Assembly: GCA_947588005.1 (NCBI GenBank)
Contig: CANPYE010000003.1
Location: 1 to 59,435, forward strand
Direction of reading: 5' to 3'
DNA length: 59,435 nt
From: an uncultured Lachnospiraceae bacterium
Lineage (GTDB): Bacteria; Bacillota; Clostridia; Lachnospirales; Lachnospiraceae
Every line of letters begins with the position of its first letter. The first letter of the stretch is position 1. A model generated the notes under the pieces. It was not told the origin of the DNA, ran no database searches, and worked only from the letters and a program-made list of their open reading frames with translations. This document shows, in pieces, positions 1-8,039 of this stretch. The position numbers and the translations under genes were made by a program.

Positions 1-25
1 AAAAAAGCGGAAAAAGGAAGCCCCA

Positions 26-49
26 CCCCTCAAGATTGAGGGGCAGGGG
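26..49. other. GC-rich hairpin at window start
   Basis: Inverted repeat CCCCTC (26-31) and GAGGGG (38-43), extended by outer CCCC/GGGG runs. It lies directly before the terminator of an upstream unit that is cut off by the window edge. No function can be assigned. Confidence 0.4.
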
Positions 50-55
50 GAGTTG

Positions 56-76
56 AATAGGCGAAGCCTATTTTTT
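56..76 (+). terminator. Rho-independent terminator of an upstream unit
   Basis: Stem AATAGGC/GCCTATT with a 3-nt GAA loop followed by a T run. It would end the transcript entering from the left, so nrdD starts a new unit. Confidence 0.8.
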
Positions 77-129
77 ATACCCGGCACATCAATGCGAGAA
101 AAACCATAGGGAGCACTCTCTGCTCATTT

Positions 130-136
130 CCATACT
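130..136 (+). promoter_or_regulatory. CCATACT promoter-like motif of nrdD
   Basis: CCATACT followed by T, 67 bp before the nrdD start codon and downstream of the previous terminator. It is the first of 22 such motifs in the window. A small hairpin (GAGCC 159-163 / GGCTC 168-172) sits between it and the ribosome binding site. Confidence 0.6.
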
Positions 137-196
137 TCTTTTGACAAATCAAGGAATTGAGCCCATAGGCTCAGCCACAAGAAAGGAGAAAACAAA

Positions 197-3007
197 ATGA
201 TTCATGTAGTAAAACGCGATGGAAAGATCGCAGAATTCAATCTGAGTAAGATCTCAGAGGCAATCCGCAAGGCGTTCGAGGCCACAAAGAAGGCCTACAC
301 CACAGAAGTGCTGGAACTCCTGGCCCTGCGCGTGACCGCGGATTTCCAGTCAAAGATTAAGAGCGAAAAGGTATCCGTGGAGGAGATTCAGGACAGCGTA
401 GAGCACGTCCTGGAACAGTCCGGATACACGGATGTGGCGAAGGCGTACATCCTGTACCGCAAGCAGCGCGCCAACGTGCGTGAGATCGGCAAGAATGTGA
501 TCAGCCCCGCGAACCTGATGAACGGGTACCTGGGTTCCTCGGACTGGAGAGTAAAGGAGAACTCAACCGTCATGCATACGCTGGGCGGCCTGATCCTGAA
601 TAACTCCGGCGCGGTAACGGCCAACTACTGGCTGAATGAGATCTACGACGAGGAGATCATGAACGCACATAAGGACTGCCTGATCCATATTCACGACCTG
701 AGCATGCTTGCCGGGTACTGCGCGGGATGGAACTTAAAGCAGTTGATCCAGACCGGCATCGTCGGCGTGGCGAACCGCACGTCCTGCGGTCCCGCGAAGC
801 ATCTGGGTGTCCTGAGCAATCAGATGGTAAACTTCCTGGGGATTATGCAGAACGAATGGGCAGGCGCACAGGCGTTCTCGTCCTTCGACACCTACCTGGC
901 TCCGTACGTCAAGAAGGACAACCTTTCGTATAAGGAAGTCAAGCAGGCAATCCAGAACTTCGTGTTCGGAGTGAACATGCCGAGCCGGTGGGGGACCCAG
1001 GCGCCCTTCTCAAACATTACGCTCGACTGGGTGATCCCGGAAGATATGAAGGAGATGTCTGCGGTTGTCGGCGGAGAGGAAATGCCGTTTACCTATGGCG
1101 AGTGCCAGAAGGAAGCCGATATGGTCAACAAAGCCTTCCTGGAGGTAATGTTGGAAGGCGATTATAACGGAAGAGGATTCCAGTATCCCATGGATCTCGT
1201 GGCTTAACGGGGTGACCCGTTTCGAATAAAGAGTGTGAACCCGTAATTGCGGGGTGTGTACGCGACGTACAGGAAGCGCAGGAAATGGCGCCTAACGCGT
1301 ATGCTAACAGGGGATGGTAAACGGCAGTGATGGGCCGCATCCAAATCTCTGTGCTAAGCCGGCAGGCAAAGACAGGCGTGCCGGAAAGTTCAACGACTAT
1401 CCTGAAATAGGGGTGAAATTCCCCAATAGGAGTAGGGCCAGGATGAAATGCCTGGCGGGTGAAAGTCCCTTAATCCGAAGTGCCTCTCATCTCTGTATAT
1501 ATACACAGATGGTGATATAGTCTAGTCCGACTGCTCCGAGCAGTGTTAAAGTATCGCGAAAGCGACGGTAGATCGTCCCACCTATTCCATCACAAAGGAC
1601 TATGACTGGTCCGCGACTGAGAACAACAAACTGCTGTTTGAAATGGCCGCGAAGTACGGTTCTCCGTATTTCGCCAACTACGTAAACAGCGACATGAATC
1701 CCAGCGACGTGAGAAGCATGTGTTGCCGCTTGCGTCTGGACCTTCGTGACCTCAGACGTCGTAACGGCGGATTCTTCGGCGCCGGCGAATCCACGGGTTC
1801 CGTTGGGGTTGTCACCCTAAACCTGCCGCATATCGCCTACATCTCCAAAACGGAGGATGAGTTCTGGGCAAACCTGGATCATTACATGGACGTGGCGGCT
1901 CGTTCCCTGGATGTGAAGCGTGAGGTTATTACCAAGCTGCTGAACTCCGGGCTGTATCCCTACACAAAGGCATACCTTGGCAGCTTCGACAACCACTTTT
2001 CCACGATCGGACTGGTCGGCGGCAATGAGATGTGTCTCAACGCTGCGTGGCTCGGCAAGGACCTGACCCATTCGGAGTGCCAGGACTTCGTAGAGAAGCT
2101 GCTGAACCACATGCGCAACCGCCTGGCTGACTACCAGGAGAAGTACGCACCGGCGCTGTTCAACCTGGAGGCAACTCCGGCAGAGTCCACCGCGTACCGC
2201 TTTGCCAAGCATGACAAGGAGCGTTATCCTGACATCATCACGGCCAATGAGCATGGTACGCCGTACTACACGAACAGCACCAACCTGCCGGTAGGCACGA
2301 CGGACGACGTGTTCGACGCCCTGGATATCCAGGACCGTTTCCAGCCGCTGTATACATCAGGAACGGTATTCCATACCTTCCTGGGAGAAAAGCTTCCGTC
2401 CTGGGAGTCCGCAGCGCAGCTGGTACGGACCATCTGCTCCAACTACAAACTGCCGTACCTGAGCCTGACGCCGACCTATTCCATCTGTCCTGAGCACGGA
2501 TATATCGCGGGTGAGCATTTCACCTGCCCGAAGTGCGGCGGAGAGACAGAGGTGTACAGCCGTATTACCGGTTACTACCGTCCGATTAAGAACTGGAATG
2601 ACGGCAAAGCGCAGGAATTCAAGGACAGGAAAGAATATGTCCTTGGCAGCGGTAAAGCGGCAGCCAAAGCCATGACAGGACAAGACGCAGCGCAGGCCGG
2701 GTCTGAGGCCGTCTGTGAGTCCTGCAAGGTCGAGACCAACATTCCGGCGGAAACAGCCGGCGCAATATGCGGAGGAACAGATGGGGCAACGGCAGGTAAC
2801 CTGCTGTTCACGACCCCGACCTGCCCGAACTGCAAGACCGCGAAGGCAGCCCTAGATAAAAACGGAGTCACCTATACAGTGATCGATGCGACAGCGGATC
2901 CCGGGCTTGCGAGCAAGTACGGCGTGATGTCCGCTCCGACGCTGATCATGGCGGACGGGACAAAACTCACTGGGGCAGGCGCCATCCTTGGCAGCCTGAA
3001 ACAGTAA
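197..3007 (+). CDS. nrdD: Anaerobic (class III) ribonucleoside-triphosphate reductase, split by a group I intron, C-terminal redoxin domain
   Basis: Coding parts are 197-1191 and 1576-3007, joined in frame to give about 808 residues. The enzyme reduces NTPs to dNTPs by glycyl radical chemistry in anaerobes. Visible: N-terminal ATP cone (MIHVVKRDGK), the body with FGAGESTGSVGVVTLNLP, a C-terminal zinc site (CPEH...CPKC) and the glycyl radical loop RITGYYRP. After the radical domain comes a linker and a glutaredoxin/thioredoxin-like domain with TCPNCK and a SAPT cis-proline motif; this may supply electrons in cis. Across the joint the protein reads QYP-I-PTYSIT, as in uninterrupted NrdDs. The start has a good ribosome binding site (gaaaggag). 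No nrdG activase is in the window, so activation needs a gene elsewhere on the element or in the host. Family identification is very sure; the exact splice sites are inferred. Confidence 0.95.
1192..1575 (+). ncRNA. Group I self-splicing intron in nrdD, no homing endonuclease
   Basis: The nrdD frame stops at 1204-1206 and resumes at 1576. The interval carries group I hallmarks: P1 formed by exon CCAT (1188-1191) with GTGG (1199-1202), placing the conserved U-G pair at the 5' splice site; the R element gttcaacgacta (1388-1399) and the S element gatatagtct (1514-1523), forming P7 by GACTA (1395-1399) with TAGTC (1518-1522); and a terminal G at 1575. Other stems are 1207-1220, 1240-1253, 1410-1424 and 1437-1456. 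Removing it restores QYPIPTYSIT exactly. At 384 nt it has no room for an endonuclease gene. Phage T4 also has a group I intron in nrdD (established), which points to this gene as a preferred target. The subgroup was not determined. Confidence 0.9.
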
Positions 3008-3026
3008 GAAATGATGCAGCGATGCG

Positions 3027-3045
3027 GGGCAGGTTGAAACCTGCC
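3027..3045 (+). other. Hairpin after nrdD
   Basis: Perfect inverted repeat GGGCAGGTT / AACCTGCCT with a 2-nt loop just after the nrdD stop. It has no T run, so it is probably an mRNA 3' stability or processing element rather than a terminator. Confidence 0.4.
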
Positions 3046-3085
3046 TCGCGGTATGCCGCCGAAAACGAATCAGGCAGGGCCATAT

Positions 3086-3129
3086 AAACAGCAGCATGGG
3101 ATGGGATTTCCGTTCCGGCTGCTGTTTTT
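3086..3129 (+). terminator. Terminator of nrdD
   Basis: Stem AAACAGCAGC / GCTGCTGTTT followed directly by T5. It closes the nrdD unit. Confidence 0.8.
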
Positions 3130-3142
3130 ATATAAAAAACCT

Positions 3143-3150
3143 TATCCGCA
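3143..3150 (+). promoter_or_regulatory. TATCCGCA site (as TTATCCGCA)
   Basis: Exact copy of the recurrent 8-mer in intergenic DNA just after the nrdD terminator, 151 bp before the next CCATACT motif. This is the longest spacing seen. Confidence 0.45.
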
Positions 3151-3293
3151 AATCTTTGATTCGGATATAGAAGCCCGTATTACGGATACCTTTTGTAAAT
3201 TTAGAATCCTGGAGAATGGCTTTACTGCGTGCTTTGACACCTATCCTAAAGATTCGTATTTCGAAAATCGGACACAATGTCAATCACTGGATG

Positions 3294-3300
3294 CCATACT
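3294..3300 (+). promoter_or_regulatory. CCATACT promoter-like motif before the guanylate-kinase-like gene
   Basis: CCATACT followed by T, 178 bp upstream of the start at 3472. The leader holds a strong AAAGGAGG site, a three-codon reading frame (3339-3350) and a CCCGG/CCGGG hairpin. Confidence 0.5.
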
Positions 3301-3338
3301 TCCTTTGAAGCATCACATTAAGGTAAAGGAGGAACAGC

Positions 3339-3350
3339 ATGAAGCAGTAG
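3339..3350 (+). other. Three-codon leader reading frame
   Basis: An AAAGGAGG ribosome binding site is followed after 5-6 nt by ATG AAG CAG TAG, then a hairpin (CCCGG...CCGGG). The arrangement resembles a minimal leader peptide, but could be a decayed gene start. No function is proven. Confidence 0.25.
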
Positions 3351-3471
3351 AGTGCCCGGTGCGGACTGCCGGGTGTCAGACAACAACAGACAGAGAAGGA
3401 AGTCACCTTGCCGCTGGAGTCATTACCGCATGGTGCGAGTTCCGGATCTGTCATACGAAAGGAGAGAAAAA

Positions 3472-4071
3472 ATGAGCAATAACAAAAAGACAGTCATCTG
3501 CGTCCTTGGACGCTCTGCGAGCGGCAAAACTGCTCTCGCAAAAGAAGCCTGCGCAAGGAGCGGCCTGAAGATGGTCCGGTCCTATACAACAAGACCCCCC
3601 AGGGCGAACGAACTGGCAAACCCTGAGAAAAGCGACCACTATTTTGTCGATAAGACCACTTTCGACCGCATTATGGCCGAGGAGACACCAGTCGCGTACA
3701 CAAAGATCAACGGATACGAGTATTGTGCTACCAAGGCAGAATTTGCCAAATCTGACGTCTACGTCATTGACCCAGAAGGCTTTGACCGGCTGAAGGAGTG
3801 GGCCGGCGACCGCTATAACCTGCTGGCTCTTTATGTATCTACGAGCCGTGAGAACGCCATGAAACGTCTGGGTAACCGGCAGGAAAGCATAGAGGCACAG
3901 GCAGCAAGGTGGACAGCTGAGGACGAGCAGTTTGCCCGTTTTGAGAACGGGGCGGAATATGATATCTGCCTTTCCAATAACGGCACGTTCGAGAACGGTG
4001 TCAAATGCATGCAGACACTTCTGCTGGCCTTCATCGACGGCAATTCCCGTGACGGGGCCTGCAAAAGGTGA
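3472..4071 (+). CDS. Guanylate-kinase-like nucleotide kinase
   Basis: 199 residues. Starts with MSNNKKTVICVLGRSASGKT, where GRSASGKT is a P-loop, followed by RSYTTRPPRANE, the GMP-binding arm typical of guanylate kinases (SYTTR-PR), and a region with YEYCATKAEF matching the Y-G-T segment of the family. Guanylate kinase converts GMP to GDP; next to nrdD this fits nucleotide supply for element replication. The start is fixed by gaaaggag 8-10 nt upstream; the longer frame starting at 3352 lacks a ribosome binding site. The sequence is divergent (no canonical lid arginines that I can place), so the substrate could be another NMP or dNMP. Confidence 0.75.
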   Translation: MSNNKKTVICVLGRSASGKTALAKEACARSGLKMVRSYTTRPPRANELANPEKSDHYFVDKTTFDRIMAEETPVAYTKINGYEYCATKAEFAKSDVYVIDPEGFDRLKEWAGDRYNLLALYVSTSRENAMKRLGNRQESIEAQAARWTAEDEQFARFENGAEYDICLSNNGTFENGVKCMQTLLLAFIDGNSRDGACKR

Positions 4072-4116
4072 CGTCTGAAGGGCATGAATCAGTCAACAAA
4101 AAGGAGGAATTTCAAA

Positions 4117-4500
4117 ATGACAATTGCAACAGTTGGTTATATTGGATACTCAAACGGAGAAGTAGAGACCATCAAAAAGAATCTGGAGAAGATCGGTCAA
4201 TATTGCGCGACCCATTTCATCCCTAAGCTTGTTTCCGGGGACCTGTGGGTGTATATTGAAGATGAGCAGGAAAATGACCCGAACCGACATGCTTTGTTCC
4301 TCTCCGGAAAAGGGGAGGTATCATACACGCCAAAAGCAACACGCTATACCTTCGACAGTAAGAAACCGGATAACATCTACTCGCATTGGCGCGATGCCAT
4401 GCCGCTGATTGAGCACTGGCCCGAGGTTAAAAAGAATATCGAAAATGCGATCCAGGAGATGGATGGTGCGAAGCAGGCAATGCTGAATTTCCAGGTGTGA
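4117..4500 (+). CDS. Unknown small protein
   Basis: 127 residues beginning MTIATVGYIGYSNGE, with an aaggagg ribosome binding site ending 7-8 nt before the ATG. Mixed alpha/beta composition, no signal peptide, membrane segment or metal motif. It lies between the kinase and the recR operon and ends one base before the next unit's GTG/ATG start region, so it is probably co-transcribed. I do not recognise the family. Confidence 0.7.
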   Translation: MTIATVGYIGYSNGEVETIKKNLEKIGQYCATHFIPKLVSGDLWVYIEDEQENDPNRHALFLSGKGEVSYTPKATRYTFDSKKPDNIYSHWRDAMPLIEHWPEVKKNIENAIQEMDGAKQAMLNFQV

Positions 4501-4510
4501 GGTGACCAAT

Positions 4511-4963
4511 ATGCGTAAAATACTGAAAAGCGGGCCTGTATCCATGGGCGTCTGCGGTACACCGACGTCCCTGACTGACAGCTTTGGTGAAAAACTGTAT
4601 GTAGGTGACATTGTCGATGTCTGGTACGCAGAGCCGGCGCCGGAAGGCCGGAGCCTGAATGTCGAAGGCCCTGAGTTCGTTGTTCAGGATGAAGGAGAGG
4701 AAGCCTTCATCATGGGGATGAAAGGAAATTATCAGCTTCAGACACGATACTACCTGAATGGGGAAGAATCCAACGAGACTGATTATGATTATGCAGAATC
4801 CTATTACCAAAGTGAAGGCGGGTTCCTGTGGGTGATCAAAAAGATCAAGGACCATAAGGATACCGTCCACAGGGAGCGCTGGGGCAGCGGTAACGTCACG
4901 GTATTCCTGGAGAAGGAAACAGGCGACCCGGATGGGATTGACGGCCGGGAGGTGTCCGCATGA
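4511..4963 (+). CDS. Unknown protein, possibly YopX-like
   Basis: 150 residues. ATG 4511 is preferred over an in-frame GTG at 4502 because of the GAGGTG just upstream. It contains DSFGEKLYVGDIVDVW, which resembles the (D-x-G-x-x-Y-x-G-D-I-V) strand pattern of YopX-type phage and plasmid proteins; the rest is acidic and aromatic rich. Its stop overlaps the recR start (ATGA), so translation is coupled. Assignment to YopX is a guess from the motif. Confidence 0.65.
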   Translation: MRKILKSGPVSMGVCGTPTSLTDSFGEKLYVGDIVDVWYAEPAPEGRSLNVEGPEFVVQDEGEEAFIMGMKGNYQLQTRYYLNGEESNETDYDYAESYYQSEGGFLWVIKKIKDHKDTVHRERWGSGNVTVFLEKETGDPDGIDGREVSA

Positions 4964-5556
4964 AATACTACAGCGACTGTTTAAACCGCCTTGTCACGCA
5001 GCTGTCCATGCTGCCCGGAATCGGTCAGAAAACAGCGGAACGCCTTGCGTACTATATTGTGAAGCTCCCTAAGGAGCGCTCCACGGCACTGGCCGATGCC
5101 ATACGTGACGCTTCAGCGAATGTATCCTACTGCAAGATGTGCTACTGCACATCCGATACGGATACCTGCCCGATCTGCGCAAGCAAAAACCGGAACCATA
5201 GGGTCATCATGGTCGTAGAGACTGACGATGACCTTGCCCAAATGGAGCGCAGCGGCGCATACGACGGCGTTTACCATGTGCTTCAGGGTGCAATCGACCT
5301 GATGAAGGGCATCGGTCCTAACGATATCCGTATGAAAGAGCTGATCACCCGGCTCCGCGGAGAGGTGGATGAGGTGATCCTGGCGACCAGCGCAAGCATG
5401 GAAGGCGAGACCACGGCCACATATATCAGCCGCCTGATCAAGCCGACCGGGATTAAGGTAACACAGCTGGCATACGGCATCCCGATGGGTGCAGATATCC
5501 AGACGGTCGATTCGGCCACACTGGAACGGGCCTTCCGGAACAGAGGGTCTATGTGA
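4960..5556 (+). CDS. recR: Recombination protein RecR
   Basis: 198 residues, the usual length. Order of parts: helix-hairpin-helix (MLPGIGQKTAERLAYYIV), C4 zinc finger (CKMC...CPIC), Toprim domain (VVETDDDLAQMERSG, YHVLQGAID) and C-terminal GIPMGADIQTVDSATLERAF. RecR acts with RecO and RecF to load RecA on SSB-coated gaps. The usual dnaX and ybaB neighbours of chromosomal recR are absent, which shows this is an element-borne copy. Start overlaps the upstream stop by ATGA. Confidence 0.95.
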   Translation: MKYYSDCLNRLVTQLSMLPGIGQKTAERLAYYIVKLPKERSTALADAIRDASANVSYCKMCYCTSDTDTCPICASKNRNHRVIMVVETDDDLAQMERSGAYDGVYHVLQGAIDLMKGIGPNDIRMKELITRLRGEVDEVILATSASMEGETTATYISRLIKPTGIKVTQLAYGIPMGADIQTVDSATLERAFRNRGSM

Positions 5557-5595
5557 CAAAAGTAAGGAAAACGAAGTGGAAGCGAGGAATATTTG

Positions 5596-6654
5596 ATGAA
5601 AATCAACATGCTGTGGAGGAGGGCGCGGGCTTTGCCCGCCCTTCTTATCTCAATTTCGTTGCTTGCGGGATGCACAAACCTCAAGCTGAACGACAATCGA
5701 AACCCGGAAGTGCAGACCACTTCCGTAGACATAGACACGACGGCTGCTGAGCCGGCAGAAATGGATATCAACACCGGACAGGACGATACGGCTCGCAGTG
5801 AGACGTCCTATTTGGTGAAAACGGCTATCCTGTCGTGGAATCACCAGGATGTGATCCCTGAGTATACTGGGGGACCTTGGACAGAGGTCAACGGTAATGT
5901 CCCTTATTTTGCGGATAACGAAAAGATCCCCGTTGTCTTTGAGGAATATGCCGAACTGGACGGTCTCGGCCGGTGCGGCCAGGCATACGCCAGTATCTGC
6001 CAGGAACTGATGCCAACCGAAGACCGTGAGAATATCGGGCAGGTAAAGCCGAGCGGGTGGCATACCGTTAAGTACCCGGACCTGATCAGCGACCTGTATC
6101 TGTATAACCGATGTCACCTTATAGGGTTCCAGCTGGCAGGCGAAAATGCGAACGATAAAAACCTGATTACCGGCACGCGGTATTTAAACATCGAAGGAAT
6201 GCTGCCGTTCGAGAATGAGGTTGCGGATCATGTCAGGCGCACAGGACACCATGTCCTGTACCGGGCAACCCCTATATTTTTAGGTGATGACCTGGTCTGC
6301 CAGGGCGTCGAAATGGAAGCATTTTGTGTGGAAGATAACGGAGTAGCAGGCGAGCGTGGTATATCGTTCCATATATTTGCGTATAACGTCCAGCCAGGCA
6401 TCGAGATTGATTATACAACCGGCGACAGTTGGGCCGCGGAGGACGCTGTACCGGAATCTGTCGATGTAGTACCGGAGGACGAAACGGACTCAGGCGTCAG
6501 GGAGTATGCGCTCAATATCAACTCAATGAAGTTTCATTACCCTGACTGTGACAGCGTTGGACAGGCTAACCCCAAAAATATCAAATACTGGACCTGCTCA
6601 AGGGATGATCTGATCGAAGACGGGTATAGCCCGTGCGGTGTGTGTCAACCATAA
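5596..6654 (+). CDS. Lipoprotein DNA/RNA non-specific nuclease (EndA/NucA-like)
   Basis: 352 residues. A lipoprotein signal peptide ends in LLAGC (about residues 22-26). After a linker the nuclease core shows YNRCHLIGFQLAGENAN, matching the D-R-G-H-L-x-x-(Q/N)-x-x-x-x-x-N metal site of the family with N-R-C-H in place of D-R-G-H; His, the catalytic base, is kept. The C-terminus has a Cys/His-rich tail ending in GYSPCGVCQP, seen in several clostridial secreted nucleases. Membrane-anchored nucleases of this class degrade or process DNA at the cell surface (EndA in competence). On a conjugative element it could act on incoming or competing DNA. It follows recR after 39 bp with an AGGAAT ribosome binding site. 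Confidence 0.8.
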   Translation: MKINMLWRRARALPALLISISLLAGCTNLKLNDNRNPEVQTTSVDIDTTAAEPAEMDINTGQDDTARSETSYLVKTAILSWNHQDVIPEYTGGPWTEVNGNVPYFADNEKIPVVFEEYAELDGLGRCGQAYASICQELMPTEDRENIGQVKPSGWHTVKYPDLISDLYLYNRCHLIGFQLAGENANDKNLITGTRYLNIEGMLPFENEVADHVRRTGHHVLYRATPIFLGDDLVCQGVEMEAFCVEDNGVAGERGISFHIFAYNVQPGIEIDYTTGDSWAAEDAVPESVDVVPEDETDSGVREYALNINSMKFHYPDCDSVGQANPKNIKYWTCSRDDLIEDGYSPCGVCQP

Positions 6655-6717
6655 GGATGTTTATCGCGCAAACTGGCAATTAAGTAATCATTAAAGTATG
6701 TAAAAATAGATGATTCG

Positions 6718-6746
6718 TTGACAAAGTGCTACTATAATATTATAAT
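6718..6746 (+). promoter_or_regulatory. Consensus sigma-70 promoter
   Basis: TTGACA (6718-6723), exactly 17 bp, TATAAT (6741-6746). This is a perfect housekeeping promoter and differs from the CCATACT type used elsewhere, so the downstream pair would be transcribed by the host housekeeping polymerase. Confidence 0.85.
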
Positions 6747-6768
6747 AATCTTAGGGAGAATCCTATGT

Positions 6769-7314
6769 ATGATTAACGTAATTATTGATCAATTGACGCC
6801 GTGTTTGAAAGATGCTCACACTGGCGAAGTCGTCCCGACCGAAGTGATTCGAGTAAAAAGGAAATCTTTTTTACGAAAATACAATAAGAGGAATGGATGG
6901 TATACAAAATGGGACGACCTCGCGGATGAAAATGAAATCTATGCTTTGGTTATTGAAGGATCTATGGATATTCAGGGTTTAGTTGCTGTCACTCCAAACG
7001 ACGACATGCGGGCATTATATATAAGCTGGATGTGCGTTAATCCCGAAAGTAATAAACAGATTACTCGTAACATCAAATACCTGGGTATCGGAGGTCATTT
7101 GTTCGCTATAGCTGCCAAAAAATCGATTGATTACGGATATAATGGCTATATGTATGGTTTTGCAGCGAATCAAAAATTGTTAAAACATTACGTTCAAAGT
7201 TTCCACGGAGAAATTATCGCGATCCTACATCCATACCAGTTCGCAATAGATGAACAGGCAGCAAAGGAGCTTATGGAGGTATATGATTATGAATGGACAG
7301 ATGAGACGATATAA
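6769..7314 (+). CDS. Acetyltransferase-like (GNAT-fold) protein
   Basis: 181 residues from ATG 6769, 9 nt after AGGGAG. The strand-turn pattern LVAVTPNDDMRALYISWMCVNPESN followed by LGIGGHLFAIAAKKS resembles the beta4/acetyl-CoA-binding loop and following helix of GNAT proteins (R/Q-x-x-G-x-G/A); here the loop reads KYLGIGGHL. It overlaps a second small gene by 26 nt. GNAT-small protein pairs include toxin-antitoxin systems, but in those the antitoxin is usually upstream; here the partner is downstream. The family call is moderate. Confidence 0.65.
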   Translation: MINVIIDQLTPCLKDAHTGEVVPTEVIRVKRKSFLRKYNKRNGWYTKWDDLADENEIYALVIEGSMDIQGLVAVTPNDDMRALYISWMCVNPESNKQITRNIKYLGIGGHLFAIAAKKSIDYGYNGYMYGFAANQKLLKHYVQSFHGEIIAILHPYQFAIDEQAAKELMEVYDYEWTDETI

Positions 7315-7471
7315 AGAAAGTGTAGCCGCCACACCGGATCCGATCTTATTAAGCCGGTGTCCAAAAATCAAGATGGATTTACCTGGATTGATGAAATATG
7401 CGAAAGAAAAAGGTGTCCGTGTAGTAGATCTGTCAGAAAAGGAAAAACAAGCATTTATCAGAAGTCAGTGA
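7289..7471 (+). CDS. Small partner of the acetyltransferase-like protein
   Basis: 60 residues starting MNGQMRRYKES, 9 nt after GGAGG that lies inside the upstream gene, so the two are translationally coupled. It contains DLPGLMKYAKEKGVRVVDLS, an amphipathic helix plus strand, and ends KQAFIRSQ. The overlap with the upstream gene indicates joint function. No known domain recognised. Confidence 0.65.
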   Translation: MNGQMRRYKESVAATPDPILLSRCPKIKMDLPGLMKYAKEKGVRVVDLSEKEKQAFIRSQ

Positions 7472-7523
7472 ACGTAACCACTACAAAAACTCATGCATCA
7501 CAAAGGTTAAGCCTTTTTCAGCA

Positions 7524-7567
7524 GGGCATCAGCAACGAGATTTGCTTCTCATCTGATGCCCTTTTTT
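7524..7567 (+). terminator. Terminator after the acetyltransferase-like pair
   Basis: Stem GGGCATCAG / CTGATGCCC followed by T6. Right after it comes GACGAATTTTGTCGA, which recurs after the terminator at 10139. Confidence 0.85.
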
Positions 7568-7642
7568 GACGAATTTTGTCGATTCACAGCGGCATTTGCT
7601 GCATGCAACAGATGCTCGCTTCTATTTTCGTCCCAAAATAGC

Positions 7643-7650
7643 TATCCGCA
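7643..7650 (+). promoter_or_regulatory. TATCCGCA site
   Basis: Exact intergenic copy preceded by C, 36 bp upstream of a TCATACT motif. Confidence 0.5.
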
Positions 7651-7678
7651 GCCTATGCAGTATATTAGCATTCATTAT

Positions 7679-7685
7679 TCATACT
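7679..7685 (+). promoter_or_regulatory. TCATACT promoter-like motif
   Basis: One mismatch from CCATACT, followed by T, 75 bp before the small gene at 7754 and 36 bp after a TATCCGCA site. Confidence 0.4.
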
Positions 7686-7753
7686 TAGCGTGAACACTAA
7701 ACGATAACCGTTGTTGTCGATTCGTGAAATATGCGAGAAAGGGTATGGATGGC

Positions 7754-7948
7754 ATGGCAAGCATAGAAGAAAAGGTTGAGGATTATTACAAAGCACGTTT
7801 GCGCTCACTCGGCATCAAGGTTTTTAACAAGACAGATAATGTCAATAAGAGTATCGCAAACGCTTTGTTTGAGTCTGCGTCAAAATCAGGCGGCTCAGGT
7901 ATGAACTACCCTGACATTAAGCTCTTGCTCGACGACAACCGTCAATAA
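7754..7948 (+). pseudogene. Truncated N-terminal part of a nuclease-like protein
   Basis: 64 residues, start MASIEEKVEDYYKARL with a GAAAGGG site. The end SKSGGSGMNYPDIKLLLDD resembles the beginning of a PD-(D/E)XK-type nuclease core, where PDI would hold the first acidic residue, but the downstream E-x-K half is missing: the frame stops exactly where the hairpin at 7949 begins. It may be a gene cut off by insertion of the IscB island, or a short autonomous protein. The nuclease resemblance is from memory of similar sequences. Confidence 0.45.
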
Positions 7949-7977
7949 CCCCACCTGATTCAAAGAATCAGATGGGG
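7949..7977. repeat. Left hairpin of the IscB island
   Basis: Stem CCCCA / TGGGG, a C-A mismatch, then CTGATTC / GAATCAG with an AAA loop. It has the same architecture, with compensatory base changes, as the hairpin at 9872-9903 on the other side of iscB. It directly abuts the stop codon of the remnant at 7754. Confidence 0.6.
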
Positions 7978-8026
7978 CTTGCAAGAAAAAGCGAACAGGA
8001 AATATCTTGTTTCGCTTCTTGTAAGC
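7977..8026. other. Second left hairpin
   Basis: Imperfect inverted repeat: GCTT/AAGC, CAAGAA/TTCTTG and AGCGAACA/TGTTTCGCT arms around AGGAAATATCT. It lies between the first hairpin and the omega RNA region. Confidence 0.45.
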
Positions 8027-8039
8027 CCGGTTGATTAGC

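Noticed and set aside
1192-1575. Group II intron
   Set aside because: It is too short, lacks a domain V-like hairpin near the 3' end, and shows group I R/S elements.
1204-1642. Frameshifted or broken nrdD
   Set aside because: The gap has group I intron pairings and its removal restores the conserved protein sequence exactly.
3053-3475. 140-codon frame before the kinase gene
   Set aside because: It starts inside the nrdD terminator, has no ribosome binding site and crosses the next promoter motif.
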